The position numbers were made by a program, and so were the translations under genes. From Kappaphycus alvarezii (taxonomy: Eukaryota; Rhodophyta; Florideophyceae; Gigartinales; Solieriaceae), in assembly GCA_002205965.3 (NCBI GenBank), contig NADL03000743.1:310001-374000 (forward strand): 64,000 bases of DNA. Direction: 5' to 3'. Shown here in pieces: positions 37,308 to 47,851 of this stretch. The notes under the pieces are model-generated. The model was not told the origin of the DNA, ran no database searches, and saw only the letters and a program-made list of their open reading frames with translations. The stretch's first letter is position 1. Every line of letters starts with the position of its first letter.

Positions 37308-37990
37308 CCGTTGTTCAATTGGAAAGACGATCACATGACCCCAACATCGGTGCCAAGCCTCATAAGAGCATGGGGCATGATCCACGTGCATACGTGTACA
37401 CGTGTGGGTCGAAGGCTGACCCTAAGGCATTTCGGAAGAAATCTAAAGTTTCGGGGACGAAAGTACGATTTTGAGGGTCAGCGATTTATGCAAATTCGCA
37501 TAAATTTTGACAAGTGGAACTTGGCCCACTGTTCCCTAGGCTATAGATTGCTTCCTGCAACTTTATTGGCTCGTAGGTCAAATACTTCAATTCTATTCGC
37601 CAGCGTGCCACACGTGTATGACTCTTGGCGGTGAAGGGTTGATTATGGGCTACTTTTAGAGGGCAGAGTGTTGTTTATGGGGTGATTTTACGTAGGGTAG
37701 GTACTGTGAGTGTGAGGAGTATATTTACTAGAGATATGCTTAGGGAAGGTATGTACACGTGTACGTGGTGGCAGTTGTGTATGTGTCCTACACGTGGTAC
37801 AGCCAAGAGTAGAAACCTTTGGTGCAGTGGTGTACACATACTGTACTACTGCCAAATTAAGGAACTGTACTTCATACTGTACATCGTACTGTACCTAGTC
37901 CTGTACTTCTTACTGTACTTGAGTTCGTACAGTAGGAGTCGGCTATGGGAATACTGTCATGACTCCTAGAAAGAGGTATTTGATTCTATA
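37308..37990 (+). repeat. copia LTR fragment G (plus orientation)
   Basis: LTR-like sequence in the orientation opposite to B. It is shared with the F LTR at 58,452-59,307: the segments gacaagtggaacttggccca, gtttatggggtgattttacg and the gtacacgtgtacgtggtgg core recur in order. It starts inside the old copia remnant and stops at 37,990, where A' begins. It is a solo or truncated LTR; the rest is not seen on the far side of A'. Confidence 0.8.
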
Positions 37991-39359
37991 TAATGGGAAT
38001 CGGAGAGGGTGTAGGACTTTGCTGGACGGATGAAGTTGCGGGCTTTGCTACCCAGAATTTACTCGGAACTCTAAAATCTTGGCCTTAAGTACAGCCTACA
38101 ACTACTTCCTAACTCACTGCGTCCACTAACAGAATCCCGCAAACTATTGCCATTTGAGCGGATTTCAAGATCTTGGCCGGTGATAACAGTCATTAGGGGC
38201 AATTTTGGAACTGCTTCCGAAGTTGACACATTTGTGTAAATAGGTTGGCCCAATACACACATCAATACAGTACCTTATTTTGCAGACTTATCGGAACCGA
38301 ATTTCCTTGTCCAGAATAACGGACTCAATCCGTCATACGTATAATAGAATACATAACTGATTTGGATGCAGTCGGTCCAATCTTCATCATAATTAGGAAC
38401 CTCATACATATCATGGAATCACATAACTGATTCTTGGATGCAGTCGGTCCAATTCATCATAATTACGAACCTCATACATATGATGGAATCACATAACTGA
38501 TTTTTGGATGCAGTCGGTCCCAATCTTCATCATAATTACGAACCTCATACATTGATGGAATCACATAACTGATTTTTGGATGCAGTTGTACAAACCAATA
38601 TCATAACTAGAAACCACATCGTATGATGGAATCACATAACTGATTTTTGGATGCAGTTGTACAAACCAATATCATAACTAGAAACCACATACGTATGATG
38701 GAATCACATAACTGATTTTTGGATGCAGTTGTACAAACCAATATCATAACTAGAAACCTCATACATATGATGAAATCACATAACCGATTTTTGGATGCCA
38801 CTGGATAAAACCCGTAATCATAACTAGAATCCTCATACATAATATAAATCAAATACCTCTTTCTAGCAGTCATGACAGTATTGCCGTAATTGATTCCTAC
38901 TGTACAAACTCAAGTACAGTAAGGAGTACAGTACTTGGTATATTACGATGTACAGTGCGAAGTACAGTTCCTCATTTGTCACTAGTACAGTACGTGTACA
39001 ACACTGCACAAAAGGTTTCTACTCTTAGCTGTACCACGTGTACATCACAAACACAACTGCCACCACGTACACGTGTACATAGCTTTTCCTCAGCATATCT
39101 CTCATACAGTATACTCATCATCCACTTATAGTACCCTACCCTACGTAAAATCACCCCATAAACAACATTTTTGCCCTCAAAGTCGCTGACCGCTCAAAAT
39201 CGTACTTTCGTCCCTGGGAACTTTGGATTTCTTCCGGAATGCCTTAGGGCCACCCTTCATTCAACACGTGTGCATGTGTACACGTGGAACATGCCTCATG
39301 CCTCTTATGAGATTTGGCACCGATGTGGGTCATGTGATCGTTTTGCCAAATCAACAACA
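37991..39359 (-). repeat. element A' 3' LTR
   Basis: Starts taatgggaatcgg and ends gccaaatcaacaaca on the plus strand, colinear with the two B LTRs. It contains a tandem array at about 38,329-38,840 and a GTAC/CACGTG-rich core. Confidence 0.88.
38329..38840. repeat. tandem array, about 72-77 bp units, in the A' LTR
   Basis: About seven units share gaatcacataactgatttt and tggatgcag. Units differ in their spacer: either cggtccaatcttcatcataa or ttgtacaaaccaatatcata. The two unit types form blocks rather than mixing. Open frames across the array are artefacts. Confidence 0.88.
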
Positions 39360-39372
39360 CCCCCCTCGATTA
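39360..39372 (-). other. polypurine tract of A'
   Basis: On the minus strand TAATCGAGGGGGG directly precedes the 3' LTR (TGTTGTTGATTTGGC). This is the expected plus-strand DNA primer of an LTR retroelement. Confidence 0.75.
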
Positions 39373-39414
39373 CATGACCTAAGCATCGTGCAGCTCTCCG
39401 AGGCCTAGAGATTT

Positions 39415-40387
39415 TATGCAATTTATGAATAGAATGCGGACCAAGAGGCTTGGTGAGTATATCTGCTGGCATATCTGTAGAAGGTAGTGAAACAGTGACA
39501 CAATCTTTCGAGTCACAGCATCTCGGACAAATGATATGATATGTCAATGTGCTTATTTCGCCTGTTCAACTCCTTCGTTACCCGCAAACCGCTAATTGTA
39601 CCAGCATTATCACACCCGATTGTAACTGTGCTGTCTTTTCGACTTTCCCAATGCGTCTGCAAGAAGGCACCTGAGCCAAGCTGCCTCTTTGCAAGCCTCA
39701 CACAGTGAAATATACTCTGCTTCGCATGTGGATTTCGCAACGACCGTTTGTCTCCTAGATGACCACTAATAGCTCCCCCACACAGTTTGAACACATATCC
39801 ACTGGTGGACTTTCTCGAGTCCAAGCAACCACCCCAGTCTGCATCGCTGAAGCCCTCTAGAATTTGCACTGGGAGATTTCCATCTAGAACTACACCTAGT
39901 GAGAGTTCCTCTGATATATCTCAGAACTCTTTTGGCTGCTTGCCAGTGGTTCTCGCGAGGGTTCTCACAGTGTGGGACAGTTTTCCCATCACATATGCAA
40001 GATCTGGACGTGACCCTACCATAAGAACATTAAGCAGCCAATGATCTGTCGATATGGTACATCGCAATACGGGCTAGTTGACGTCTCAGGGTGTAATCCT
40101 TGTTCCATCGGAGTCCGCACGGGATTGCAACTGGCCATACCAAAACGGTTCAAAATGGACTTGGCATACTCTGTCTGCGAGATATAGATCCGTCTAGGGA
40201 CCCTTTTTCTACTTATTTCAAGCCCAATGCACTTTTTGGCCGCCTAAATCTTTCATCTCAATCTCTTGTTCAGTTCACCTTTCATCCAGGTCACGGCTTT
40301 CAGGTCACTTCCCGCAAGAAGCAAGTCATCCACATATAGGGCAATCAGCATAACGCCTTTTTCTGATATTTTGTATATAGACAGGCG
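39415..40387 (-). pseudogene. element A' RT C-terminus and RNase H
   Basis: Near copy of the last third of the B polyprotein: ALYVDDLLLAGSDLKAVTW just inside the break, then SDADWGGCLDSRKSTSGYVF (about 39,855-39,795) and DMPADILTKPLG (about 39,480-39,445). Several one-base differences from B shift the frame repeatedly, so it is non-coding as written. The 5' end is removed at 40,387 by element D. Confidence 0.88.
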
Positions 40388-41458
40388 TGATGAAAGGAAC
40401 AGGGGATGAGGAGGGATGAGGAGAGAGAATGAAAGGGAAGTAGGGAAAGAGTGTAGATGGATAAAAGAAACAGAAAGGAGATAGAACGGCAAGGGTGAGG
40501 TTGGTGTTGAAATCAAAGGCAAGTCCGTGCCTCTTCTTTACTTGGATGAGCTATAGACTACAACTATATACTGTTTTGCCAGTACTCACTTCGGCTTTGT
40601 GAAAGCAAAATGAAAAGTAGCAAAATCTACATTTGCAGTACTCTCTTTGTTGATCCTATAGCCTACCCAAGCCGAGATGCCTCAGAATCCCTGATTTGCA
40701 TGCGCGGGAAATTCATAATTACCGATATTCAAAACGTAAGTAACATTACGTGCATGCTAGCCATGCATGTTCTGTTACGTAACGTACACTAAAACAGTCA
40801 ACCCGTGAATTATGCCCTTACGTGACCCGCCAACGCAACTGTAATCTCTCGGCCTGTAACAGAAGCCAACGGCGGGAATTTAAGGCGGGAACTTAAATAT
40901 CATAAAGTAGAAAACAATTTTTTGGCGGGCTTGTCTCACGTTGTTACGTAACAGTACGTAAATCTCATGCAGGCCGTTCAACGTGAATTAGGCCTACGTG
41001 CTATACGTGCAGTACTGTAAAAGCAACGTGGCTGCATCAACATACTTTGGCTGCATACTTGTGCAAGAGTGATTTGTAGGCAGCCAGTATAATGAGTATG
41101 GTGTAAACTGTATGCAGCCAGTCCAGGCAACTATAGGATAAATATAGAAACCACTGTTTACTTGTACACGTACGACACCTATAATACTGTACACGTACGA
41201 CAGAGACGAGACAGTACACGTATGCCACATAGGAGACAGTACACGATTACACATTGGGTACAGTACTTTGAGCCTAGAATAGAGACAAACCATCACCAAC
41301 CATAACATGCCAAGTGTCAGAATGCTCCACAATGATCAGCTCAGTATCACACTTGGAGCGATGTGAGTGGTATGGAGGCGTATCTCAGCAGCCAATCAGA
41401 GGGCAGATTACCAAGATGTTTGAAAAATGGCAAATGCGCCGTGATTTTGAGTTGCCCG
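40388..41458 (-). repeat. element D 3' LTR, first piece
   Basis: Colinear with 55,098-56,178 of the D 5' LTR, starting tgatgaaaggaacagggg and ending gttgcccg. Element B splits it at 41,458; the rest resumes at 49,142. It contains dyad-rich words (gtacacgtacgaca repeats near 41,160-41,230) and a short palindrome-rich stretch near 40,750-40,790. Confidence 0.92.
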
Positions 41459-42817
41459 TAATGGGAATCGGAGAGGGTGTAGGACTTTGCTGACGGATGA
41501 AGTTGCGGGCTTTGCTACCCAGAATTTACTCGGAACTCTAAAATCTTGGCCTTAAGTACAGCCTACAACTACTTCCTAACTCACTGCGTCCACTAACAGA
41601 ATCCGCAAACTATTGCCATTTGAGCGGATTTCAAGATCTTGGCCCGGTGATAACAGTCATTAGGGGCAATTTTGGAACTGCTTCCGAAGTTGACACATTT
41701 GTGTAAATAGGTTGGCCCAATACACACATCAATACAGTACCTTATTTTGCAGACTTATTGGAACCGAATTTCCTTGTGCCAAAAGAACGGACTCAATCCG
41801 TCATACGTATAATAGAATCACATAACTGATTTTTGGATGCAGTCGGTCCAATCTTCATCATAATTACGAACCTCATACATATGATGGAATCACATAACTG
41901 ATTTTTGGATGCAGTCGGTCCAATCTTCATCATAATTACGAACCTCATACATATGATGGAATCATAACTGATTTTTGGATGCAGTCGTCCAATCTTCATC
42001 ATAATTACGAACCACATATGATGGAATCACATAACTGATTTTTGGATGCAGTTGTACAAACCAATATCATAACTAGAAACCACATACGTATGATGGAATC
42101 ACATAACTGATTTTTGGATGCAGTTGTACAAACCAATATCATAACTAGAAACCACATACGTATGATGGAATCACATAACTGATTTTTGGATGCAGTGTAA
42201 AACAATATAACTAGAAACCTCATACATATGATGAAATCACATAACCGATTTTTGGATGCAGCTGGATAAAACCCTAATCATAACTAGAATCCTCATACAT
42301 AATATAAAATCAAATACCTCTTTCTAGCAGTCATGACAGTATTGCCATAATTGATTCCTACTGTACAAACTCAGGTATAGTAAGGAGTACAGTACTTGGT
42401 ATATTACGATGTACAGTGCGAAGTACAGTTCCTCATTTGGCACTAGTACAGTACGTGTACAACACTGCACAAAAAGGTTTCTTCTCTTAGCTGTACCACG
42501 TGTACACATACACAACTGCCACCACGTACACGTGTACATAGCTTTCCTCAGCATATCTCTCATACAGTATACTCATCATCCACTTATAGTACCCTACCCT
42601 ACGTAAAATCACCCCATAAACAACATTTTGCCCTCTAAATCGCTGATCTCTCAAAATCGTACTTTCGTCCCTGGGAACTTTGGATTTCTTCCGGAATGCC
42701 TTAGCGCCACCCTTCATTCGACACGTGTGCATGTGTACACGTGGAACATGCCTCATGCCTCTTATGAGGTTTGGCACCGATGTGGGGTCATGTGATCGTC
42801 TTGCCAAATCAACAACA
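41459..42817 (-). repeat. element B 3' LTR
   Basis: Direct repeat of 47,852-49,141. Plus-strand ends are taatgggaatcgg and ccaaatcaacaaca, so the minus strand starts TGTTG. It contains a tandem array at about 41,805-42,305 and a CACGTG/GTACAC-rich core near 42,490-42,540, which may carry promoter elements (inference). Confidence 0.93.
41805..42305. repeat. tandem array in the B 3' LTR
   Basis: About seven units of roughly 72-77 bp sharing gaatcacataactgatttt and tggatgcag. The same array occurs in the A' LTR, and a shorter one in the B 5' LTR. Confidence 0.88.
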
Positions 42818-42830
42818 CCCCCCTCGATTA
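42818..42830 (-). other. polypurine tract of B
   Basis: Minus strand TAATCGAGGGGGG lies directly before the 3' LTR start (TGTTGTTG). Confidence 0.78.
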
Positions 42831-42871
42831 CATGACCTAAGCATCGTGCAGCTCTCCGAGGCCTAGAGATT

Positions 42872-45800
42872 TTATGCATTTATGAATTGAATGCGACCAA
42901 GAGGCTTGGTGAGTATATCTGCTGGCATATCTGTAGAAGGTACGTGAAACAGTGAAACAATCTTTCGAGTCACAGCATCTCGGACAAAATGATATGATAT
43001 GTCAATGTGCTTATTTCGCCTGTTCACTCCTTCGTTACCCGCAAACGCTATTGTACCAGCATTATCACACCCGATTGTAACTGTGCTGTCTTTCGACTTT
43101 CCCAATGCGTCTGCAAGAAGGCACCTGAGCCAAGCTGCCTCTTTGCAAGCCTCACACAGTGCAATATACTCCGCTTCGCATGTGGATTTCGCAACGACCG
43201 TTTGTCTCCTAGATGACCAACTAATAGCTCCCCCACACAGTTTGAACACATATCCACTGGTGGACTTTCTCGAGTCCAAGCAACCACCCCAGTCTGCATC
43301 GCTGAAGCCCTCTAGAGTTTGCACTGGGAGATTTCCATCTAGAATTACACCTAGTGAGAGCGTTCCTTTGATATATCTCAGAACTCGTTTGGCTGCTTGC
43401 CAGTGGTCCTCGCGAGGGTTCTCACAGTGTTGGGACAGTTTTCCCACCACATATGCAAGATCTGGACGTGACCCTACCATAAGAAACATTAAGCAGCCAA
43501 TGATCTGTCGATATGGTACATCGCAATACGGGCTAGTTGACATCTCAGGGTGTAATCCTTGTTCCATCGGAGTCCTCACGGGATTGCAACTGGCCATACC
43601 AAAACGTTTCAAAATGGACTTGGCATACTCTGTCTGCGAGATATAGATCCGTCTAGGGACCCTTTTTCTACTTATTTCAAGCCCAATGCACTTTTTGGCC
43701 TCGCCTAAATCTTTCATCTCAAATCTCTTGTTCAGTTCACCTTTCATCCAGGTCACGGCTTTCAGGTCACTTCCCGCAAGAAGCAAGTCATCCACATATA
43801 GGGCAATCAGCATAACGCCTTTTTCTGATATGTTTGTATATAGACAGGCGTCACTTCTCGTAGTCTTGAAGCCAAGCGTGTGAATAGGAAATCGTCAATC
43901 TTTTTGTGCCATTGTCGACTCGCTTGCTTAAGACCATAGATAGCCTTGAGAAGTTTGCAAACATGATTGGGCCTGGAAGAGTCAACGATACCTTCAGGCT
44001 GCTCCATATAAATATCCTCTTCTAAGTCACCGTTCAGAAAGGCCGTGACCACGTCCATTTGATGAAGCTCTAAATCGAAGTGGGCTACAATCGCCAACAA
44101 CAATCGAATCGTTGTAAATTTGATCACCGGCGCAAAAGTCTCTGAGTAATCAATCCCCTCAATTTGTTGAAAGCCCCGCACAACCAGGCGACCTTTTCCC
44201 TTTTGAGTCAACGTGCCGTTATCGTCCGGCATGTCCTTTACAGTAAATACCCAGCGAGAAGTTAGAATATTGGCACCTTCCGATCGTGGAACTAGTGCCC
44301 AGGTTTTGTTTTTGCGTTGGGACTCTAGCTCCTTATCAATCGCTTTCTGCCAGAACTGTGGTTGTGGTCCACCCATCGCCTCTTTAAAGGAGTTCGGTAT
44401 GTTGATGTCGCCACAGGAAGGTGTGAGTAAGCTGGTTCCCACCAGGCCTGTCCACCACTGTCGGGGTGGGCGTCGTGAACGAGTGGAGCGGCGAGGTTCC
44501 ACATCGCCGGGACCAGCATCTTGCTCACCACTCACTTCTTCTGGTTGCAAAGTCTCATTAGTTGAGTCGGGCTCAATACCTTGACTTTGAAAGTTCTCAA
44601 CCTCCGCCGGTGACCCTGTTTCAATGCCATGTTCATTATCACCATTAGATGTTTCAGACTCAATTTCGTCAGTATCGGTCGCCTCCACTGGGTCAACGTC
44701 CGTCATTATCATCGGAAAATGTTCATCGTAAGAGCAAGCCCCTGGTCTCGACTCATCGAACTGCACATCCCTGGAAATAACAATGCGATGTAAATTGTCA
44801 TCCCAAATTTTGTAGGCCTTAGTTCCCGGCGGATACCCAACAAACATTCCCGTTGTTGCGCGGTCGTCAAGTTTACGCACCTCATTACCAGGCACCTTGT
44901 ACCAGCATTGACATCCAAACACACGTAGGTGAGATACATCGGGCTTTTTCTTCATCCATAGGTGAAATGGAGTAACGAGACCACCCAAAGCTCTTGTCGT
45001 GACACGATTGCGAACGTAAACTGCGTTATCAAGAGCTTCAGCCCAGAAAGCTTTCGGAACCTTCATATGGGACAGCATAGACCTGACGAGATCAATCAGG
45101 GTACGATTGAGCCGTTCTGCCACACCATTCTGTTCAGGTGTGTATGCAGCGGTCGTTTGATGAACAGTTCCTTGTGACGATAGAAAGGATTGGAACTCTG
45201 AAGAAAGATACTCTCCTCCACGATCAGATCGAAGCACTTTCACGCGTTGACCAGTGTGTGTGAAGGCATATTGGGCAAACTTCTGATAAAAATGGAACGT
45301 TTCATCTTTACTCTTCATCGGATAGACAACACTCCAGTTTGAGTGGTCATCGATAAAAGTGACAAAGTATCTAGCACCACCTACTGACTGTACTTGGAGT
45401 GGGCCGCAGACGTCCGAATGGACCAAGTCTAGCAAATGTTTGGCCCTGCCTCCAGAGCGCTGTTTAGGAATCACAGCACGAGTTGCTTTTCCTAACACAC
45501 ACGCATCACATGTCACAGATTCACAGTCAGAAGATGAGCTAGCGTCTCTTGTTATATCTGAAGAGGAGATATGAAGTCCACTTACCACGTTCTTACGAGC
45601 CATGGACAATATTCCTTGAGTGTGAACGTGGGCCAATCTTTCATGCCATGTCTTCAAAGAGGCTTTGTGCGCCGAATGAACCTCGTTACATGTGTCAAGC
45701 ACATACAGCTCTCCTCGACTTGTGGCAGTAGCCACGATGCAGTCACTCCTCTTCACAGTGCACTTGTCACGAACGAACTCAACGTCAAATCCATTATCGA

Positions 45801-46931
45801 CCATCTTACGTACAGAGATTAGGGAAAAAGCAAAGCTTGGAACGTGCAGCACATTGGTGAGCTTGCATGACTTTTGAACTCCGTCACTAAAAGCGTAATG
45901 GGGACGGTCCCGACTCCAGCTACTACTGCACACGCTTTTGTTCCCATTTCTACGCGGCTGTTTGAGACCTCCCTGTAGTCGGAGAACAGTCTCTTGTCAA
46001 ATGTCATGTGCGCGGAGCATCCAGAGTCGATAAGCCAAGTGTTTGAGGTTATGTTGATACCAGAGTTATCTACCTTGTTCATCAGACATATGTACTCGAC
46101 TTCATTAATTTCCAGATCTTCTTGCTCTTGAGCAATCATCGCAGTAGGCTTCTGTGACTGTCTACGTAGGAACCGGTCAGGTGGCGGTGGTCGCCTTCCG
46201 TTGATGTCCTTTCCCCAGCAGCGGGCAGCGGAGTGTCCATTGTGACCACAGTTGGTGCATGTCAAAGTCGAAACACGCCTTGCCTCAGGGATGTGCCCAA
46301 TAAGAGCAGACCTTGGCGGATTCTGCCTTCTAGTAAGCTCATCGATGCACGTTGCTCCTCTTGGAGCAGGCGACTTTTTACATATTCTACTCCGAACGTG
46401 TTATCTTCGGATCCAAGAGCGTCAAGCGCTACAATGAGATTTTGAAACCTCTGCGGAAGACCATTGAGAACTGCCATAGCCATTTCCTTGTCATCAATGA
46501 TGACTCCCATTGACTTTAAGCGAGCTGCTAGGTGTCGCACACGTCCTATGTATGGCAAAACTTTCTCATTGTCTAGCATGGTGACCGTGTAGAAGTCTCT
46601 CCGGGCCGCCAGCTTATTTAGTAATGTGTGGCGCTCAAAAACTTCCAAGATGGCGTCCCACATTTCTTTGGCTGTGACAGCATCTCTCACATGATCCAGG
46701 TGATCATCGGACAGCGACAGGCCGATGATGGCCCGGGCCTTTCGATCCCCTTGCTTCCATGCCTTGTAAGTGGAAGATTGTTCATCTTCAGGAACGGTGC
46801 CATCAGTAATACTGTTCCACATCGCGAAGGGCCAACAGGAGCTGAATCTTCTGTTTCCACACGTAGAAATTGGTATCCGTGAGCTTTTCGATCTTCATCG
46901 ATCCTCCTCCTTGATCTTCTCCGCTACTCAT
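42872..46931 (-). pseudogene. element B Gag-Pol polyprotein, frame-shifted
   Basis: ATG at 46,931 opens MSSGEDQGGG then MKIEKLTDTNFYVWKQK (UBN2/Gag type). A one-base shift near 46,820 moves to a 186-codon Gag frame. Next is the zinc knuckle CTNCGHNGHSAARC (about 46,260-46,220) and protease WLIDSGCSAHMT (about 46,050). Another shift near 45,895 leads to a 708-codon frame with the pre-integrase H..H..C..C box, integrase DLVHSDVCGP, LRSDRGGEY and PEQNGVAERLNRTL, then RT up to SRQWHKKIDDF. After a shift near 43,860 the last 313 codons hold ALYVDDLLLAG, SDADWGG, CEAEYIAL and ILTKPLG. The order protease, integrase, RT, RNase H is copia. All catalytic residues seen are intact; only the reading frame is broken, mostly by single bases. 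Confidence 0.93.
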
Positions 46932-46978
46932 TGCAATATTCTAGAGGTGCTAATGTTCTGTTCGAAGATCCCAAGCCG

Positions 46979-46993
46979 GGGACCGATAGTCCC
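46979..46993 (-). promoter_or_regulatory. small leader hairpin in B
   Basis: GGGAC-TATCG-GTCCC on the minus strand, 5-bp stem and 5-nt loop, just upstream of the gag ATG (46,931). Element D has the same loop with a compensated stem (53,638-53,652). Role unknown. Confidence 0.5.
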
Positions 46994-47091
46994 TTGTAGT
47001 GGCAAGCCCACCTCTATAAGAACACAGCACACGAAACTCTAGACTAAAGCAAAGGCCAAAGACGTCGCTTCAAACAAACAAATGGATCTCT

Positions 47092-47757
47092 TTAAATTCT
47101 CTGGGACAAAACTACTTTCAAGTGTTCCTTCCCGTTCTCGTGACGCTTGAGAACCTCGTGGGAATCGAACACTCTATCACAAGCAGTACACCTAGGGGTC
47201 TTTTTCTTGTTTTTCTCTCTAGTCCTATGACCCTTAGAATTGATGTGATCGTAGAATGTCTGTGCGCTATTGCAGCTAATATCACAGAGCTTGCAGTACC
47301 TCTTGTTCCTCGGCGGAACTCTTCGTTTAGCCTTTAGTTCCTTCTTGGCAACTCGATCGGCGAGGGCTTTAGCTTTCTTTGCCGAGAGGCGTTGAACTTT
47401 CTTTATTGGCTTATCCAGAGGTACTGACTTACGAGGGATCCTATACCTTTCCCTAGACGAGGGAAGCGCGAGCGTCTTCGGCGGCGGTCCTTCTGGTTCG
47501 AGTACTTCGATCGATTCCACAACTGTCCTCCCCACAGATGGCAAAGTCCTAACTGTCGCAGCCCTGGGCACTCGGGGCACCAGGGCTAATTCCGAGTCTA
47601 GCACAACCCCGCAAAAGCAGGCACAAAAGTGGAAGTGATCGTCAGTAACAGCTTTTGGGATTATGAGTCTTTAGACCAACCAAAAGGTGCAAAGAGAATC
47701 ACTTCGATGTGCAAAGAAATGGAATTATTCAAATAGCTTACCGGAACGAGTAGACAT
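47092..47757 (-). CDS. two-finger U1/matrin-type zinc-finger protein, spliced, in the leader of B
   Basis: Not a known copia gene. Predicted exon 1 is ATG at 47,757 to 47,742 (MSTRS). The intron runs 47,741-47,598: GTAAGC at the 5' end, a branch-like TACTGAC about 44 nt before TAG, and no earlier AG after it. Exon 2 is 47,597-47,092. The joined ORF is 173 residues. The N-terminal half is Pro/Val-rich. A basic segment (KKVQRLSAKKAKALADRVAKK) follows, then fingers CKLCDISCNSAQTFYDHINSKGH and CTACDRVFDSHEVLKRH-ENGKEH, both C-x2-C-x12-H-x5-H. This finger type binds RNA or DNA in U1-C and matrin proteins. It lies between the primer-binding site and gag (161 nt before the gag ATG), same strand, and is uninterrupted although Gag-Pol is not. 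Splicing is inferred. Without it the frame has no ATG, only GTG at 47,604. Confidence 0.6.
47598..47741 (-). other. predicted intron in the B leader ORF
   Basis: 144 nt, GT-AG ends, branch-like TACTGAC and a pyrimidine-biased stretch before the acceptor. Removing it joins MSTRS to DSELALVPR in frame. An in-frame TAA inside the intron excludes simple read-through from the ATG. Confidence 0.55.
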
Positions 47758-47837
47758 AATCAAGAGACTGAGATAGACAAGAAAACAATGCAGCAACACG
47801 GCGACTTACGGGGTTCAGAGAAAGAGACGGCGTTGAA

Positions 47838-47851
47838 CTGGGCCCATAACC
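47838..47851 (-). other. primer-binding site of B (initiator tRNA-Met anticodon arm)
   Basis: Plus strand CTGGGCCCATAACC is the anticodon-arm sequence of eukaryotic initiator tRNA-Met, so the minus (coding) strand can pair with it. It directly adjoins the 5' LTR. The same site occurs in D and E. Confidence 0.85.

Larger units (their letters stand above)
37991..40387 (-). mobile_element. copia element A', 5'-truncated (B family)
   Basis: The 3' portion of a B-type copia element: a full-length 3' LTR (37,991-39,359), a polypurine tract and about 1 kb of pol. It ends abruptly at 40,387, inside the RT segment that in B lies at about 43,850, where the D LTR begins. The sequence is almost identical to B at 41,459-43,850. 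Its left flank is LTR fragment G. The 5' part and 5' LTR are missing from the window. Confidence 0.88.

Noticed and set aside
41793..42223. Minus-strand open frames over the LTR tandem arrays (repeated ASKNQLCDSII-like peptides), also at 38,607-38,873 and 48,267-48,548
   Set aside because: They arise because the repeat unit is a multiple of three without stops. They lie inside non-coding LTR sequence and their frames change between copies.
42999..43646. 215-codon plus-strand open frame opposite element B pol
   Set aside because: Antisense of RT-RNase H; the minus strand carries YVDDLLLAG, SDADWGG and CEAEYIAL.
47838..47851. A tRNA gene at the initiator tRNA-Met-like sequence
   Set aside because: Only the anticodon-arm segment is present, without acceptor, D or T arms, and it always adjoins an LTR. 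It is a primer-binding site.
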